A DNA stretch of 64,000 bases from Chryseobacterium sp. FH2. GTDB taxonomy: Bacteria > Bacteroidota > Bacteroidia > Flavobacteriales > Weeksellaceae. The stretch spans positions 62,001 to 126,000 of the forward strand of contig NZ_LFNE01000009.1 in the NCBI RefSeq assembly GCF_001045455.1, read 5' to 3'. The notes under the pieces were generated by a model. That model had not been told where the DNA came from, made no database searches, and saw only the letters and a program-made list of their open reading frames with translations. Numbering within the stretch: the first letter of the stretch is position 1; the number at the start of each line of letters is the position of its first letter. The translations under genes and the position numbers were made by a program. Positions 44,728 through 54,800 of this stretch are shown piece by piece.

Positions 44728-45009
44728 ATGAATATAAAAATTTTAACACCAGAATACGTAGTTTTTGAAGGAGAAGTAGACTCTGTATTGTTGCCTGGAA
44801 AAAATGGTGAATTTCACATCATGAAAAACCACGCGGGAATTGTTTCTTCTTTGATCGGCGGTAAAGTGAAGTTGTATGCTCAATCTATTGATGAAGCTTA
44901 TACTAAAAACTTAACTAAAGAAAATGAAAAAGACTCTGTTTTTTCTTATCCAATCAAAAGCGGTGTTGTAGAATTTAATCATAATAAAGGAATTATCCTT
45001 TGCGAATAA
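44728..45009 (+). CDS. atpC: F1F0 ATP synthase subunit epsilon, short form
   Basis: A 93-residue epsilon subunit consisting only of the N-terminal beta-sandwich (LTPEYVVFEGEVDSVLLPGKNGEFHIMKNHAGIVSSL). The C-terminal helical hairpin of about 40 residues found in most bacteria is missing. In other bacteria that hairpin can move into the F1 head and inhibit ATP hydrolysis, so this form cannot act in that way. Such short epsilon subunits are usual in Bacteroidota, so this is not damage. It follows atpD after an 81-base gap containing a hairpin. Confidence 0.93.
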   Translation: MNIKILTPEYVVFEGEVDSVLLPGKNGEFHIMKNHAGIVSSLIGGKVKLYAQSIDEAYTKNLTKENEKDSVFSYPIKSGVVEFNHNKGIILCE

Positions 45010-45038
45010 TTAAATGAAAAGCTAAATATATTTTCAAG

Positions 45039-45066
45039 AAAGTGTAACTTTGGTTACACTTTTTTT
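45039..45066 (+). terminator. Intrinsic terminator of atpD-atpC
   Basis: AAGTGTAAC-TTTG-GTTACACTT with a following T run. Confidence 0.85.
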
Positions 45067-45089
45067 ATGTAATGTAGAAATCTGATTTT

Positions 45090-45911
45090 ATGAGACAAAG
45101 TTTAATTATTTTGTTTACAGTTTTAGGGATTTTATTAAATGCTCAAAATTTCAAAACCAAAAGAGGTGTCATAAGTCTCGATGGAGTACATGTTGCTAAG
45201 ATTTCGAACAAATCTAATGTGTACACTTTTATGGATTTGAAAGAAACCCCCATTTATACAATAGAATTTATTGATAAAAGTATAGTAGACTCTGTAAGAG
45301 ACAGTTATATAAAGGTAAACAGAATTTATAATCAGGACAAAACATTAGAGCTGGATTATAGTTCTCCGTCTGCGTTTTCGGGAGAGGAAAAATCTGCAGT
45401 TTATACTTCAATCAAAGATTTTAAAATCATTGATAACAGGGGAATCAACATTAAAAATTTGGATGAGCTTTTCAAAAATGCTCCTAAAAGAAAGTTTGAT
45501 AGTAAAACGAAAGATGCTTATACAACGAAAAGTAAAATTGACAAACTCAATATTACAGTCAACAATGTTGGTGAAATTTTAAGTAATGGTGTTCCGGTAG
45601 GATATTTTGCCAATCTGCCTGTAAGTTTTGGTTCAGATGATACAATTTCTGAAAAAACTTTCGTTGATATTGAAATTTATGATGCTAAAAGTAAGCTTAT
45701 CGGAAGATATATTACTACCACAAAACAGTTAAAAACTGCTGGTGGAAAGAGCTTTACCATTTATAGAGAGATGTCCGGAAGGGCTTCTATTTTAAAGTTT
45801 CCAACTTATAAAGCTCTTGCAGAAAGGATGGCAATTATGGATCCGAGTTTTATTAAAGTTCAGGATAAAGTAATTGTAGGTGAGGTTACGAAAGATGGGG
45901 TTGAGAAATAA
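45090..45911 (+). CDS. Secreted hypothetical protein
   Basis: A 273-residue protein with a Sec signal peptide (LIILFTVLGILLNAQ, cleavage near residue 19). The mature chain begins KTKRGVISLDGVHVAKISNKSNVY and is rich in short polar strands. A second half starting near residue 150 repeats a similar theme (TVNNVGEILSNGVPVGYF, compared with VISLDGVHVAKISNK), hinting at two related beta domains. No cysteine is present. I do not recognise the family. It is a single-gene unit between the atpC terminator and a bidirectional terminator. Confidence 0.6.
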   Translation: MRQSLIILFTVLGILLNAQNFKTKRGVISLDGVHVAKISNKSNVYTFMDLKETPIYTIEFIDKSIVDSVRDSYIKVNRIYNQDKTLELDYSSPSAFSGEEKSAVYTSIKDFKIIDNRGINIKNLDELFKNAPKRKFDSKTKDAYTTKSKIDKLNITVNNVGEILSNGVPVGYFANLPVSFGSDDTISEKTFVDIEIYDAKSKLIGRYITTTKQLKTAGGKSFTIYREMSGRASILKFPTYKALAERMAIMDPSFIKVQDKVIVGEVTKDGVEK

Positions 45912-45942
45912 AAAATAATTAGCTTTTAAAAATAAAAAACTT

Positions 45943-45966
45943 CCTGAAAATTATTTTCAGGGGTTT
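45943..45966. terminator. Bidirectional terminator
   Basis: CCTGAAAAT and ATTTTCAGG flank one base. T runs on both strands serve the plus-strand gene ending at 45911 and the minus-strand gene ending at 45998. Confidence 0.7.
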
Positions 45967-45997
45967 TACTTTATATTAAGCTGTCATTTTCAATAAC

Positions 45998-48187
45998 CTA
46001 TAAACTCAAAATCACTCCGTTTTCTTTTAACTGTTGCATTGGTTTTGAAAACCAAAATAATTCAAAGTCTTCAAGATTTTCTTCAAAATCAGTTTTCAGC
46101 TGTTGAAGCGTTATCTTTTTTGAATTATCTGTAGAATTTTTTTCAAGGGTTTTTATTAGCCATTCAGCTTGTTTCTGATCCAAATCTACAGAAACTATAT
46201 TCGTTTTTAAATGGAATGTAAGTTGAGTATACGGATAAATATATTTCTTTTTTGTTTTTACGCGATTCTCAGCGATTACGTTTTTAGCTAAAAATATCAC
46301 TTTAGAATTTCCTTTAAATTTAAAATCATCTTCTTCCAACAAACAGTCATGAATATAATCCGGATCAATTGTCGTTCTTGGAATTTTAAAGTCAAACCAT
46401 TCCTGAAGCGGAAGTTCAAAATTGATTCCATGCATATAATTAAATAAAGATTTTTTTAAGCCGAAACTAAATTTACTGTGATCAATTCCTGTTATGTCTT
46501 TAAAATCTATATCATTGTTTGCAAATAAAATTTCCTGCCTGATGGGGGTTACTCCAAATTCCTCAGGATTGATTCCGACAGGAGAGTGAGCAGTCATGGC
46601 AAACTGATGCCAAAATCCGCTTTGTAAAATTCCCATCTCAAATAACTGACGGACCATCTCCAAGGAATCAACCGTTTCCTGAACGGTCTGAGTCGGGTAA
46701 CCATACATTAGATAAGCATGAACCATAATTCCTGCTTCTGTAAAGTTTCTTGTTACTTTGGCAACCTGATCTACAGAAACGCCTTTGTCAATTAATTTTA
46801 ATAATCTGTCACTTGCAACTTCAAGTCCACCTGAAACAGCAACACAACCTGAAAGTTTTAGTAAAAAACATAAATCTCGTGTAAAACTTTTTTCAAAACG
46901 AATATTAGTCCACCAGGTCACAACAAGATTTCTTCGTAAAATTTGCAAAGCAACTTCACGCATCAGGGCAGGCGGGGCAGCTTCATCTACAAAATGAAAA
47001 CCTGTTTCACCCGTTGTTGTAATCAATTCTTCCATTCTGTCTACCAGAATTTTTGCAGAAACAGGTTCATAAATTTTGATGTAATCTAAAGAAATATCAC
47101 AAAAAGTACACTTTCCCCAATAGCATCCATGAGCCATTGTCAACTTATTCCATCTCCCATCGCTCCATAAGCTATGCATTGGATTGGCAATTTCGATGAC
47201 GGAAATATATTTATCTAATTGTAAATCAGTATAATCAGGAGTTCCTATCTCGGCCTGTTTATAATCGTGCCTTTTCGAATTATTTTTATAAGTAACTTCT
47301 TGATTTTCAATTAAAAAAGTTCTTTTAAATTCTACATTACATCCATTTATGCCTAGATTTTCATGGAGAAGTTCGATTGGTAACTCACCATCATCTAAAG
47401 TAATAAAATCAAAAAATTCAAAAACTCTTTTATCTTTTATTTCTCTTAATTCAGTATTAGGAAAACCTCCGCCCATTGCAGTTTTGATATGAGGATAATT
47501 TTCCTTTATAAATTTAGCACAACGGAATGCCGAATATAAATTTCCGGGAAAGGGAATGGAGAAACATACCAATTTAGGTTGAACTGTATCTAACTTGTCT
47601 TTAAGTATTTCTAAAGTAAAGTTATCAATAAAGGTTTGATTATCCGACAGTTTTGAATATAATTCATCAAAAGAATTAGCACTCTTTCCTAATCTTTCAG
47701 CATATCTGCTGAAACCAAAATCAGCATCAATATTTTCAATTATATAATCAGATAAATCTTCTAAATATAACGTGGCGAGATGTTTAGCTTTGTCCTGAAG
47801 TCCCATATTTCCAAAAGCAAATTCCATATCATCAAGCTGGTTGAAACGTGAAGCTTCCGGAAGAAAATTCATACTGCAAATTTGTCTTGCGAGTGTAGGA
47901 TTTTTTCCTTGAAGAAAAAGGATAACCTGATCAATTGTTTTTAAATATTCATTTCTTAGCGTAAAAATTCTTTTAGAGTTTTCTGAAATAGTTTGAAGAT
48001 CAATTTGTGTATCAAAAATTTCCTGAATTCCATTTTTTGAAAATAATTTCAAAATAACTTCCATCCCTAAATCTATCTGGCAGCTTGAAATATTTTTGGT
48101 ATTCAAAAAGCCTTTAATATATGCTGTTGCCGGATAAGGAGTATTAAGCTGGGTAAATGGCGGAGTAATAAGAAGCAGATCTTTCAA
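45998..48187 (-). CDS. Large radical SAM protein with cobalamin-binding-like N-terminal domain
   Basis: A 729-residue protein. Residues about 1-345 are Rossmann-like (LLLITPPFTQLNTPYPATAYIKG, and LVCFSIPFPGNLYSAFRCAKFIKE with TAMGGGFPN). They resemble the B12-binding domain of class B radical SAM enzymes, but no DxHxxG cobalamin motif is visible. The iron-sulphur motif is GCYWGKCTFC at residues 354-363, giving Cys355-x4-Cys360-x2-Cys363 instead of the usual CX3CX2C. GGLEVASDRLLKLIDKGV and AYLMYGYPTQT are SAM-binding strands. About 200 further residues follow. It starts at a TTG, supported by a TAAATTTG motif 14 bases upstream. The substrate is unknown. Confidence 0.85.
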   Translation of the reverse strand: MKDLLLITPPFTQLNTPYPATAYIKGFLNTKNISSCQIDLGMEVILKLFSKNGIQEIFDTQIDLQTISENSKRIFTLRNEYLKTIDQVILFLQGKNPTLARQICSMNFLPEASRFNQLDDMEFAFGNMGLQDKAKHLATLYLEDLSDYIIENIDADFGFSRYAERLGKSANSFDELYSKLSDNQTFIDNFTLEILKDKLDTVQPKLVCFSIPFPGNLYSAFRCAKFIKENYPHIKTAMGGGFPNTELREIKDKRVFEFFDFITLDDGELPIELLHENLGINGCNVEFKRTFLIENQEVTYKNNSKRHDYKQAEIGTPDYTDLQLDKYISVIEIANPMHSLWSDGRWNKLTMAHGCYWGKCTFCDISLDYIKIYEPVSAKILVDRMEELITTTGETGFHFVDEAAPPALMREVALQILRRNLVVTWWTNIRFEKSFTRDLCFLLKLSGCVAVSGGLEVASDRLLKLIDKGVSVDQVAKVTRNFTEAGIMVHAYLMYGYPTQTVQETVDSLEMVRQLFEMGILQSGFWHQFAMTAHSPVGINPEEFGVTPIRQEILFANNDIDFKDITGIDHSKFSFGLKKSLFNYMHGINFELPLQEWFDFKIPRTTIDPDYIHDCLLEEDDFKFKGNSKVIFLAKNVIAENRVKTKKKYIYPYTQLTFHLKTNIVSVDLDQKQAEWLIKTLEKNSTDNSKKITLQQLKTDFEENLEDFELFWFSKPMQQLKENGVILSL

Positions 48188-48201
48188 TAGAAAAATTTTT
48201 A

Positions 48202-48209
48202 CAAATTTA
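48202..48209 (-). promoter_or_regulatory. -7 element for the radical SAM gene
   Basis: TAAATTTG on the minus strand, 14 bases before the TTG start at 48187. No ATG lies closer to the motif. Confidence 0.55.
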
Positions 48210-48247
48210 TTTTAAATAATTTAATTTTGTGGCTTTAGATGTATGTT

Positions 48248-49135
48248 CTACAGATTTTTAATTTGTTTTAGTTTTCTGCTGTCTGCAATTACATTTAAAA
48301 TAACCCCGATAAGAATTAGGATGATCCCAAACCATAAATTGAAAGTAGACTTTTCATGGAAAATTAAAACACTTATCATTACTGCAATCACAGGTTCCAA
48401 AGCTCCCAAGATTGCTGCAGGAGTAGAACCAATATCTTTGATGGCATATACCAAACACAAACTTGAGATAACAGTGGTTACAAATGCAAAAACCAAAAAA
48501 TTGAGAAAAGCAGTTGTGGAAGGAATTACAAAAGATTCATTTTCTATAATTGCCTTCACCATAAAAAAAACTGAAGTAAAAAGCATAGAATAAAAGGAAA
48601 GTTTAAATCCTGAAACCTTAATGTTTGTTTTGTTGACAATGACAATGTATAGTGCATAGAAAATCGAACTTAACAAGACGGTTCCTAAACCAATATAGTT
48701 GATTTCCAATCTATTACCTTTTAAACAAAGTGTAATTACTCCTGCAAGAGCAAGTAATAATGAAACGATTGAGAGTTTTGTAAGCTTTTCTTTATAAAGA
48801 AAAAACATAATTAAAGCAACAATGACGGGATAGATAAATAAAACCGTTGATGCAATTCCTGCGGTAAGAAAATCATATCCTAAAAATAAAAATTCTGAGG
48901 AAAGCGCATAACAAATTCCTAAAATAACAAATATTAATATTTCCTTTTTATTAATAGAAAAACTTTCTTTAGAATACAGTAAATATCCGCCAATCATTAA
49001 GGCTGAAAATAAAAATCGGTAGAATAAAGTAACATCTAATGAAAAATGAGCATGCTTAATGGGTAAAATGAAAATGGGGAGCAATCCGTAAGAAATTGCT
49101 GAAATAATACCTAAAACATAACCTCTAAATTTCAT
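48248..49135 (-). CDS. EamA/DMT-family transporter
   Basis: A 295-residue inner-membrane protein with ten hydrophobic helices in two five-helix EamA repeats. The first includes GYVLGIISAISYGLLPIFILPI and the second begins with YIGLGTVLLSSIFYALYIVIVNK. The second repeat has IGSTPAAILGALEPVIAVMISVLIFHE, the typical EamA end motif. These proteins export or exchange small metabolites, often amino acids or nucleotide sugars. The cargo cannot be read. It is upstream of the radical SAM gene with 60 bases between, possibly in the same unit. Confidence 0.9.
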   Translation of the reverse strand: MKFRGYVLGIISAISYGLLPIFILPIKHAHFSLDVTLFYRFLFSALMIGGYLLYSKESFSINKKEILIFVILGICYALSSEFLFLGYDFLTAGIASTVLFIYPVIVALIMFFLYKEKLTKLSIVSLLLALAGVITLCLKGNRLEINYIGLGTVLLSSIFYALYIVIVNKTNIKVSGFKLSFYSMLFTSVFFMVKAIIENESFVIPSTTAFLNFLVFAFVTTVISSLCLVYAIKDIGSTPAAILGALEPVIAVMISVLIFHEKSTFNLWFGIILILIGVILNVIADSRKLKQIKNL

Positions 49136-49150
49136 CTTTTATTACTTCAT

Positions 49151-49185
49151 AAAAAACCACTGAAATTCATTCAGTGGTTTTTTTA
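49151..49185 (-). terminator. Terminator of the alpha-oxoamine synthase gene
   Basis: AAAAACCACTGAA and TTCAGTGGTTTTT form a perfect stem; A and T runs make it work in both directions. Confidence 0.8.
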
Positions 49186-49194
49186 TTTTTAAGA

Positions 49195-50469
49195 TTAAAT
49201 TTCTTTGAAACTTAAACCTTGTTCTTGTAACAATTTTTGCTCTTGCTCTTTATAATAACCACCTACTAATTTGTCATGAATTGCTTCAAATGCGGCAAGA
49301 GTTTCGTTGATTTCCGAATCTGTGTGAGAAGCAGTAGGAATTAATCTTAATAAAATCATTCCTTTTGGAATCACCGGATAAACTACCACTGAAGTAAAGA
49401 TTCCGTAGATTTCTCTTAAATCTTTTACTAAAAGCGTTGCTTCTACGGGCGTTCCCTGCATCATTACCGGAGTTACGCAGGTATTTGTATCACCGATGTT
49501 GAAACCTCTCTCTTTAAGTCCGTTTTGCAATTTATTTGTATTTTCCCAAAGTTTTGCTTTGATTTCCGGTCTTGTTCTCAGCAATTCCAGTCTTTTTAAT
49601 CCTCCGATTACCATCGGCATTGTCAAAGATTTAGCAAAAATTTGAGATCTTAAATTGAATTTTAAATATCGGATAATTTCTTTATCACCGGCAATGAAAG
49701 CCCCGAAACCGGCCATTGATTTTGCAAAAGTTGAGAAGTAAACATCAATCTGATCCTGGCAACCTTGTTCTTCTCCGGCACCGGCACCTGTTTTACCAAG
49801 AGTTCCGAACCCGTGAGCATCGTCCACCAAGAGCCTGAATTTGTATTTTGATTTCAAATCACAAATTTCTTTCAGCTTACCTTGCTGACCTCTCATTCCG
49901 AAAACGCCTTCAGTGATAACTAAAATACCACCACCAGTTTCCTCTGCTACTTTGGTTGCTCTTTGAAGATTTTTTTCTAAACTTTCAATATTATTATGCT
50001 TGTAAGTAAATCTTTTACCGGCGTGAAGTCTTACACCATCTACGATACATGCGTGAGAATCAACATCATAAACGATTACATCATGTCTTCCTACCAGAGC
50101 ATCAATGGTAGAGACCATCCCCTGATAACCGAAATTTAATAAATAAGCGGATTCTTTTTGTACGAAATCTGCTAATTCTCTTTCTAACTGTAAATGCTGT
50201 TCAGTTTCTCCCGACATTGCTCTTGCACCCATTGGATAAAACATTCCATATTCTGCAGCAGCTTTTGCATCAGCTTCTAAAACTTCAGGATGATTACACA
50301 TTCCTAAATAATCATTAGCACTCCAGAAAATTACTTCTCTTCCTTGGAACTGCATTCTCGGGCCAATAGGACCTTCTAATCTGGGGAAAATAAAATATCC
50401 TTCACCATAATCTGCAAATTGTCCAAGAGGTCCTGGATTTTCTTTTATTCTTTCAAAAATATCCAACAT
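49195..50469 (-). CDS. Alpha-oxoamine synthase: serine palmitoyltransferase/cysteate acyltransferase-like
   Basis: A 424-residue PLP enzyme of the KBL/BioF/SPT group. These enzymes decarboxylatively condense an amino acid with an acyl thioester. The PLP lysine is Lys250 in YFSTFAKSMAGFGAF. The stacking His139 is in DVDSHACIVDG and the Asp-His in VDDAHGFGTLG is near residue 217. The N-terminal IFWSANDYLGMCNHPEV is the family's substrate-entry segment. The C-terminal third has PVIPKGMILLRLIPTASHT. In Bacteroidota this enzyme uses serine (sphingolipids) or cysteate (sulfonolipids). The cysteine-synthase-like gene upstream favours cysteate. A hairpin separates the two genes. Confidence 0.88.
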   Translation of the reverse strand: MLDIFERIKENPGPLGQFADYGEGYFIFPRLEGPIGPRMQFQGREVIFWSANDYLGMCNHPEVLEADAKAAAEYGMFYPMGARAMSGETEQHLQLERELADFVQKESAYLLNFGYQGMVSTIDALVGRHDVIVYDVDSHACIVDGVRLHAGKRFTYKHNNIESLEKNLQRATKVAEETGGGILVITEGVFGMRGQQGKLKEICDLKSKYKFRLLVDDAHGFGTLGKTGAGAGEEQGCQDQIDVYFSTFAKSMAGFGAFIAGDKEIIRYLKFNLRSQIFAKSLTMPMVIGGLKRLELLRTRPEIKAKLWENTNKLQNGLKERGFNIGDTNTCVTPVMMQGTPVEATLLVKDLREIYGIFTSVVVYPVIPKGMILLRLIPTASHTDSEINETLAAFEAIHDKLVGGYYKEQEQKLLQEQGLSFKEI

Positions 50470-50490
50470 TTTATATAGTACTTTTTAAAA

Positions 50491-50527
50491 AATAAAGCCT
50501 TTTGTGATCTACAAAAAAGGCTTTATT
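50491..50527 (-). terminator. Terminator-like hairpin between the two PLP enzyme genes
   Basis: AATAAAGCCTTTT and AAAAGGCTTTATT form a perfect 13-base stem. On the minus strand the stem is followed by a T run. It should reduce read-through from the cysteine-synthase-like gene into the oxoamine synthase gene. Confidence 0.7.
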
Positions 50528-50545
50528 TGTATCGTGATTTTGTTT

Positions 50546-51583
50546 CTATTTAATAAATTCTGTTTTGAAAACTTCATCATAATTATGAACGCAGTTATTT
50601 ACAAAACCTTGTTCTGCCATCCATTTATCACTGTATACTTTGGTAATGTATCTTGAACCGTGATCGGGATAAATTAAAACAACGAGATCATTTTCAGAAA
50701 ATTCGTGAGTTTGAGAATATTGAATTAATGCCTGTGTAACGGCTCCTGTAGTATAACCTCCCATAATGGCTTCTTTCAGGGCTATTTCACGGGTTCTGTA
50801 AGCGGACATTTCATCATTTACTCTCACAAACTCATCTACTTTGTCAAAAAGAAGGGCAGAAGGAATTAAGTTTTTTCCCATTCCTTCGATTTGATAAGGA
50901 TGAACATCTTCCTTATGGATTTCTCCTGTCTCGTGATAGCTTTTCAGAATAGAACCATCAGCATCTACACCAATGATTTTTATGTTAGGATTTTTTTCCT
51001 TTAAAAATTTCGCCGAACCAGACAAAGTTCCGCCTGTTCCTGTACAAGCAAACAGGTGAGTGATCTTACCTTCCGTCTGTTCCCAAATTTCAGGGCCTGT
51101 AGTTCGGTAGTGTGCATCAATATTCAACTCGTTAAAGTATTGATTGATGTAAACTGAATTTGGCGTTTCTGAAGCAATTCTCTTGGCTACTTCATAATAC
51201 GATCTTGGATCATCCGCAGGTACGTTAGCAGGGCATATATATACGATTGCACCAAGTGCCTTGAGATAAGCGATCTTTTCGGGTTTCGTTTTATCACTTA
51301 CGGCAAGAATACATTTATATCCTTTAATGATGCAAACCATTGCAATAGAAAATCCGGTATTTCCGGATGTAGTCTCTACAACTACAGAGTCTTCTTTTAA
51401 TAAACCTTTTTTCTCAGCGTTTTCTATAATATGAAGTGCAATTCTATCTTTAGTGGAATGTCCAGGATTATATGATTCTAACTTGGCATAAACGGTTGCA
51501 GGAATTTCTTTTGTAACAGTATTTAGCTTCACCAAAGGAGTCTGTCCTATAAGGCCAAGAATATTATCGTAAACATTACTCAT
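50546..51583 (-). CDS. PLP-dependent cysteine synthase family enzyme, candidate cysteate synthase
   Basis: A 345-residue fold-type II PLP enzyme. The PLP lysine is Lys45 in NPGHSTKDRIA, the phosphate- and substrate-binding TTSGNTGFS is at residues 71-79, and GTGGTLSG is near residue 183. The protein is longer than CysK/CysM (about 310) and ends with a distinctive region YPDHGSRYITKVYSDKWMAEQGFV. Enzymes of this kind use sulphide, or sulphite with O-phosphoserine, to give cysteate. Next to an oxoamine synthase, cysteate synthesis for sulfonolipids is plausible. I start at the ATG at 51583, since a 14-codon extension lies upstream of the -7 motif. Confidence 0.8.
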   Translation of the reverse strand: MSNVYDNILGLIGQTPLVKLNTVTKEIPATVYAKLESYNPGHSTKDRIALHIIENAEKKGLLKEDSVVVETTSGNTGFSIAMVCIIKGYKCILAVSDKTKPEKIAYLKALGAIVYICPANVPADDPRSYYEVAKRIASETPNSVYINQYFNELNIDAHYRTTGPEIWEQTEGKITHLFACTGTGGTLSGSAKFLKEKNPNIKIIGVDADGSILKSYHETGEIHKEDVHPYQIEGMGKNLIPSALLFDKVDEFVRVNDEMSAYRTREIALKEAIMGGYTTGAVTQALIQYSQTHEFSENDLVVLIYPDHGSRYITKVYSDKWMAEQGFVNNCVHNYDEVFKTEFIK

Positions 51584-51614
51584 TAGTTTGTTATTTTCAA
51601 TAAAAATCTGACCG

Positions 51615-51622
51615 CAAAAATA
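51615..51622 (-). promoter_or_regulatory. -7 element for the cysteine-synthase-like gene
   Basis: TATTTTTG on the minus strand, 31 bases before the ATG at 51583. Confidence 0.5.
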
Positions 51623-51804
51623 CAAAAAAATAAATAATTACTAAACTTTTGTTTGATTTCTAAGCAAGGAGTATATAAATTTTATTTTTCGCCTTGCGAT
51701 CTGAGGATGAAACTTTTCAAAAAGCGAGCCAAATTCTTTAAATTTTGTTAAAAACAGTTTCAAATCATATAAAAGCCTTATTTTCGCGTAATTGATTTAA
51801 TACT

Positions 51805-54800
51805 ATGAAAAATTGGACTTTTAGGCAATGGAACACCATTTTGGGATGGGTAGTTTTCGTTATTGCATTTTTCACGTACTTGTCCACCATAGAACCCAAT
51901 TTCAGTTTTTGGGATTGTGGTGAGTACATTTCTTCTGCGGTAAAATTGGAAGTAACGCATGCTCCCGGGGCGGCTTTATTTCAGATAGTGGGTGCTGTGG
52001 CAGCCATTTTTGCTTTAGGAAAGGGCGAAAACTATTCTATCGTTATCAATGCAATGTCTGCATTGTTTAGTGCTTTTACTATTTTGTTTTTATTCTGGAC
52101 GATTACGCATTTCGTCAGAAGACTTTTAAACAAAGATTTTGAAGAAGTCACGAAACATCAGGAAATCTCGGTTCTTTTTGCAGGGCTTGTAGGCGCATTG
52201 TGTTTTACATTTTCAGATACATTCTGGTTCTCAGCTGTGGAAGGTGAAGTATATTCGATGGCGTCAATGTTTATTGCATTATTAGTTTGGTTGATTACTA
52301 AATGGGAAAACGAATACCAGGCTCCGGACAGCGAGAGATGGATTATCCTTATTTTCTTCATTTTAGGACTTTCTGTAGGAGTTCACATGATGTGTATGTT
52401 GGCGATTCCTGCAATTTGTTTCGTATATTATACAAGAAATTATAAGTTTACTTGGAAAAACTTTTTGTGGGCAAACGTTATTACTTTAATTATTTTAGCA
52501 ATTGTATTTAAGGGTATTTTTCCTTTAATCATGACAATGTTCGGAAGGCTGGAAATCTTCTTTGTAAACGGTTTGAGCTTACCTTTCCATTCAGGAACGA
52601 TTGCAGGGTTTATTTTAATGATTGCTATTTGTTATTTCCTTATTAAATATGCTAAAAGAGCAAAGAAAAATATTTTCCAGACCATTGCTTTATCGGTTGT
52701 TTATATGATTATAGGGTTTTCTTGTTGGATGGTAATTCCTATCAGAGCGAATGCCAATCCCCCGATGAACCTAAACGATCCGGATAATGCGATCGGAATG
52801 TTGGATTATTATAACAGAGTTCAGTATGGTGACTGGCCTACAATTTATGGTCAAAACTATACAGCTTTCCTTGATGCAAACGGTATCGAGAAAAATGAAG
52901 ACGGAAGTTTCAAGACTCAAAAGACAGGTGATTCTTACGAAAAAGATGAAAAAACGGGAATGTATAGAAAAACTGGAGACAGATTCAATTACGTTTTTAA
53001 TAAGTCTCAGGTAAGCTTTATGCCGAGAATGTTTAATGAAGATAAAGACGTAATGTCGAACTATATTTCTATGTACGGAGCGCCGGATTTTCAGTTTAAT
53101 TACGGAAATGAAGATGTTGCAGATAATCCTGAGGCCAAACAGGTTTTTGATGAGCTGAGAAAGAAATATGAAGATAAGTCGATCACCGTTTCAGATTACT
53201 TAAAGGTAAAGCCTTATAATTTGATTACCGTTCAGAAACCTTCTTTGGCTCAGAATATGGATTATTTCTTTACATTCCAAAACGGATATTATTTTGTAAG
53301 ATATCTGATGTGGAACTACGTAGGAAGACAAAATGACCTTGAAGGAAATATGGAAAGCACAAAAGGTAACTGGATTTCGGGTATTTCTTTTATTGATGAT
53401 GCTTTGTGGGGAAGTCAGGAAAAAATGCCTGCAAAATTCAAAAATGAAAGCACTGTAAAATTCTTCTTTTTACCTTTATTGTTAGGATTAATCGGATTCT
53501 TTTTCCAAATGAACAAAGATTTTGGAAGGTTTTATGCGATTTTATCTTTATTTATTATTACAAGTGTTGGTATCATTTTCTATACAGGAGTAAAACCTTT
53601 TGAACCGAGAGAAAGAGATTACGCGATGGTGGGATCCTTCTATGCTTTTGCGATTTGGATTGGACTTGGAGCCGGAGCAATTCTTTGGTTTCTGCAATCT
53701 AAAGTAAAGTCGAATGCAGCGAATATCGGCATAGGGGTAGTCCTGTTAGGAGTTCCTTTTATGATGGGCTTCCAAAACTATAATGTTCATGACAGGAGCG
53801 ACAGGTATACAGCTTATGATTATGGATATTCAATCTTAAAAACATTACCAAAAAACGACATTTTATTTGTTTATGGTGACAATGATACGTACCCGGTTTG
53901 GGCAATTCAGGAAACAGAAAGATTCAGGGATGATGTAAAAGTGGTAAACTTTACCCTTTTATCAACACCTTGGAATATTGATCAGGTAAGAAGAAAGACT
54001 TATAATGCAGATGCAATCCCAAGCCAGCTGACTCATGATGATTACAGAGATGGGGTGAATGATCAGATTTACTTGATGAAAAAGGAAGACTGGCAAGGAA
54101 TTTTTGCTTCATTAAAAGAACAGGGTGTACCGGAAAACGAGTTTCAAGGTTTCAAAAAATACCTTGTTCAGGATTCAATGACGTTGAAAGAAGCAGTAAA
54201 TTTTATCAAACAAAAATCTCCTCAAAAAGATGAAATTCTTAAAATGATTTTTGGTGAAGACAGATATGAAAAGTATAATTTCCTGCCTGTAAAAAAATTC
54301 ATTTTACCAGTCAACAAAGACAATGCTTTGGCAGCAGGAATTATTAATCAAGCTGACCTTCCAAATACAGCCAATCAAATTATGATTAATTATAAAGCAA
54401 ACACACTTTATAAGAATAATTTGATGATGTTTGATGTATTGGCAAATTTTGATTGGAAAAGGCCAATCAATTTCTCTTCAGGAGGGGTTTATGACAGCGA
54501 AAACATTTTTTATCTTGATGAGTATCTTCAGTTTGATGGTTTCAGCTACAGATTAATCCCAATTCATACACCTCAGACTCCGGATGGTGAAATGGGAAGG
54601 GTAGATGCAAATTCTCTTTACAAGACAGTGAAAAACTTCAGATGGGGTAACTTCAAAAACTTAAATAATCATTTCGATGAAACTGCAACTTCAAACATTA
54701 TCAGCTATAGAAGTTCTGCAAGCAGGGCTGCGGCAGCATTAGCAGTGAGCGGACAAAAAGAAAAAGCTGCTGAACTGTTAGATCTGGCTGCGAAAGAAAT

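Noticed and set aside
48243..48593. 116-codon plus-strand ORF antisense to the EamA gene
   Set aside because: A TAATTTTG motif lies just upstream, but the frame mirrors the EamA coding sequence and has no domain.
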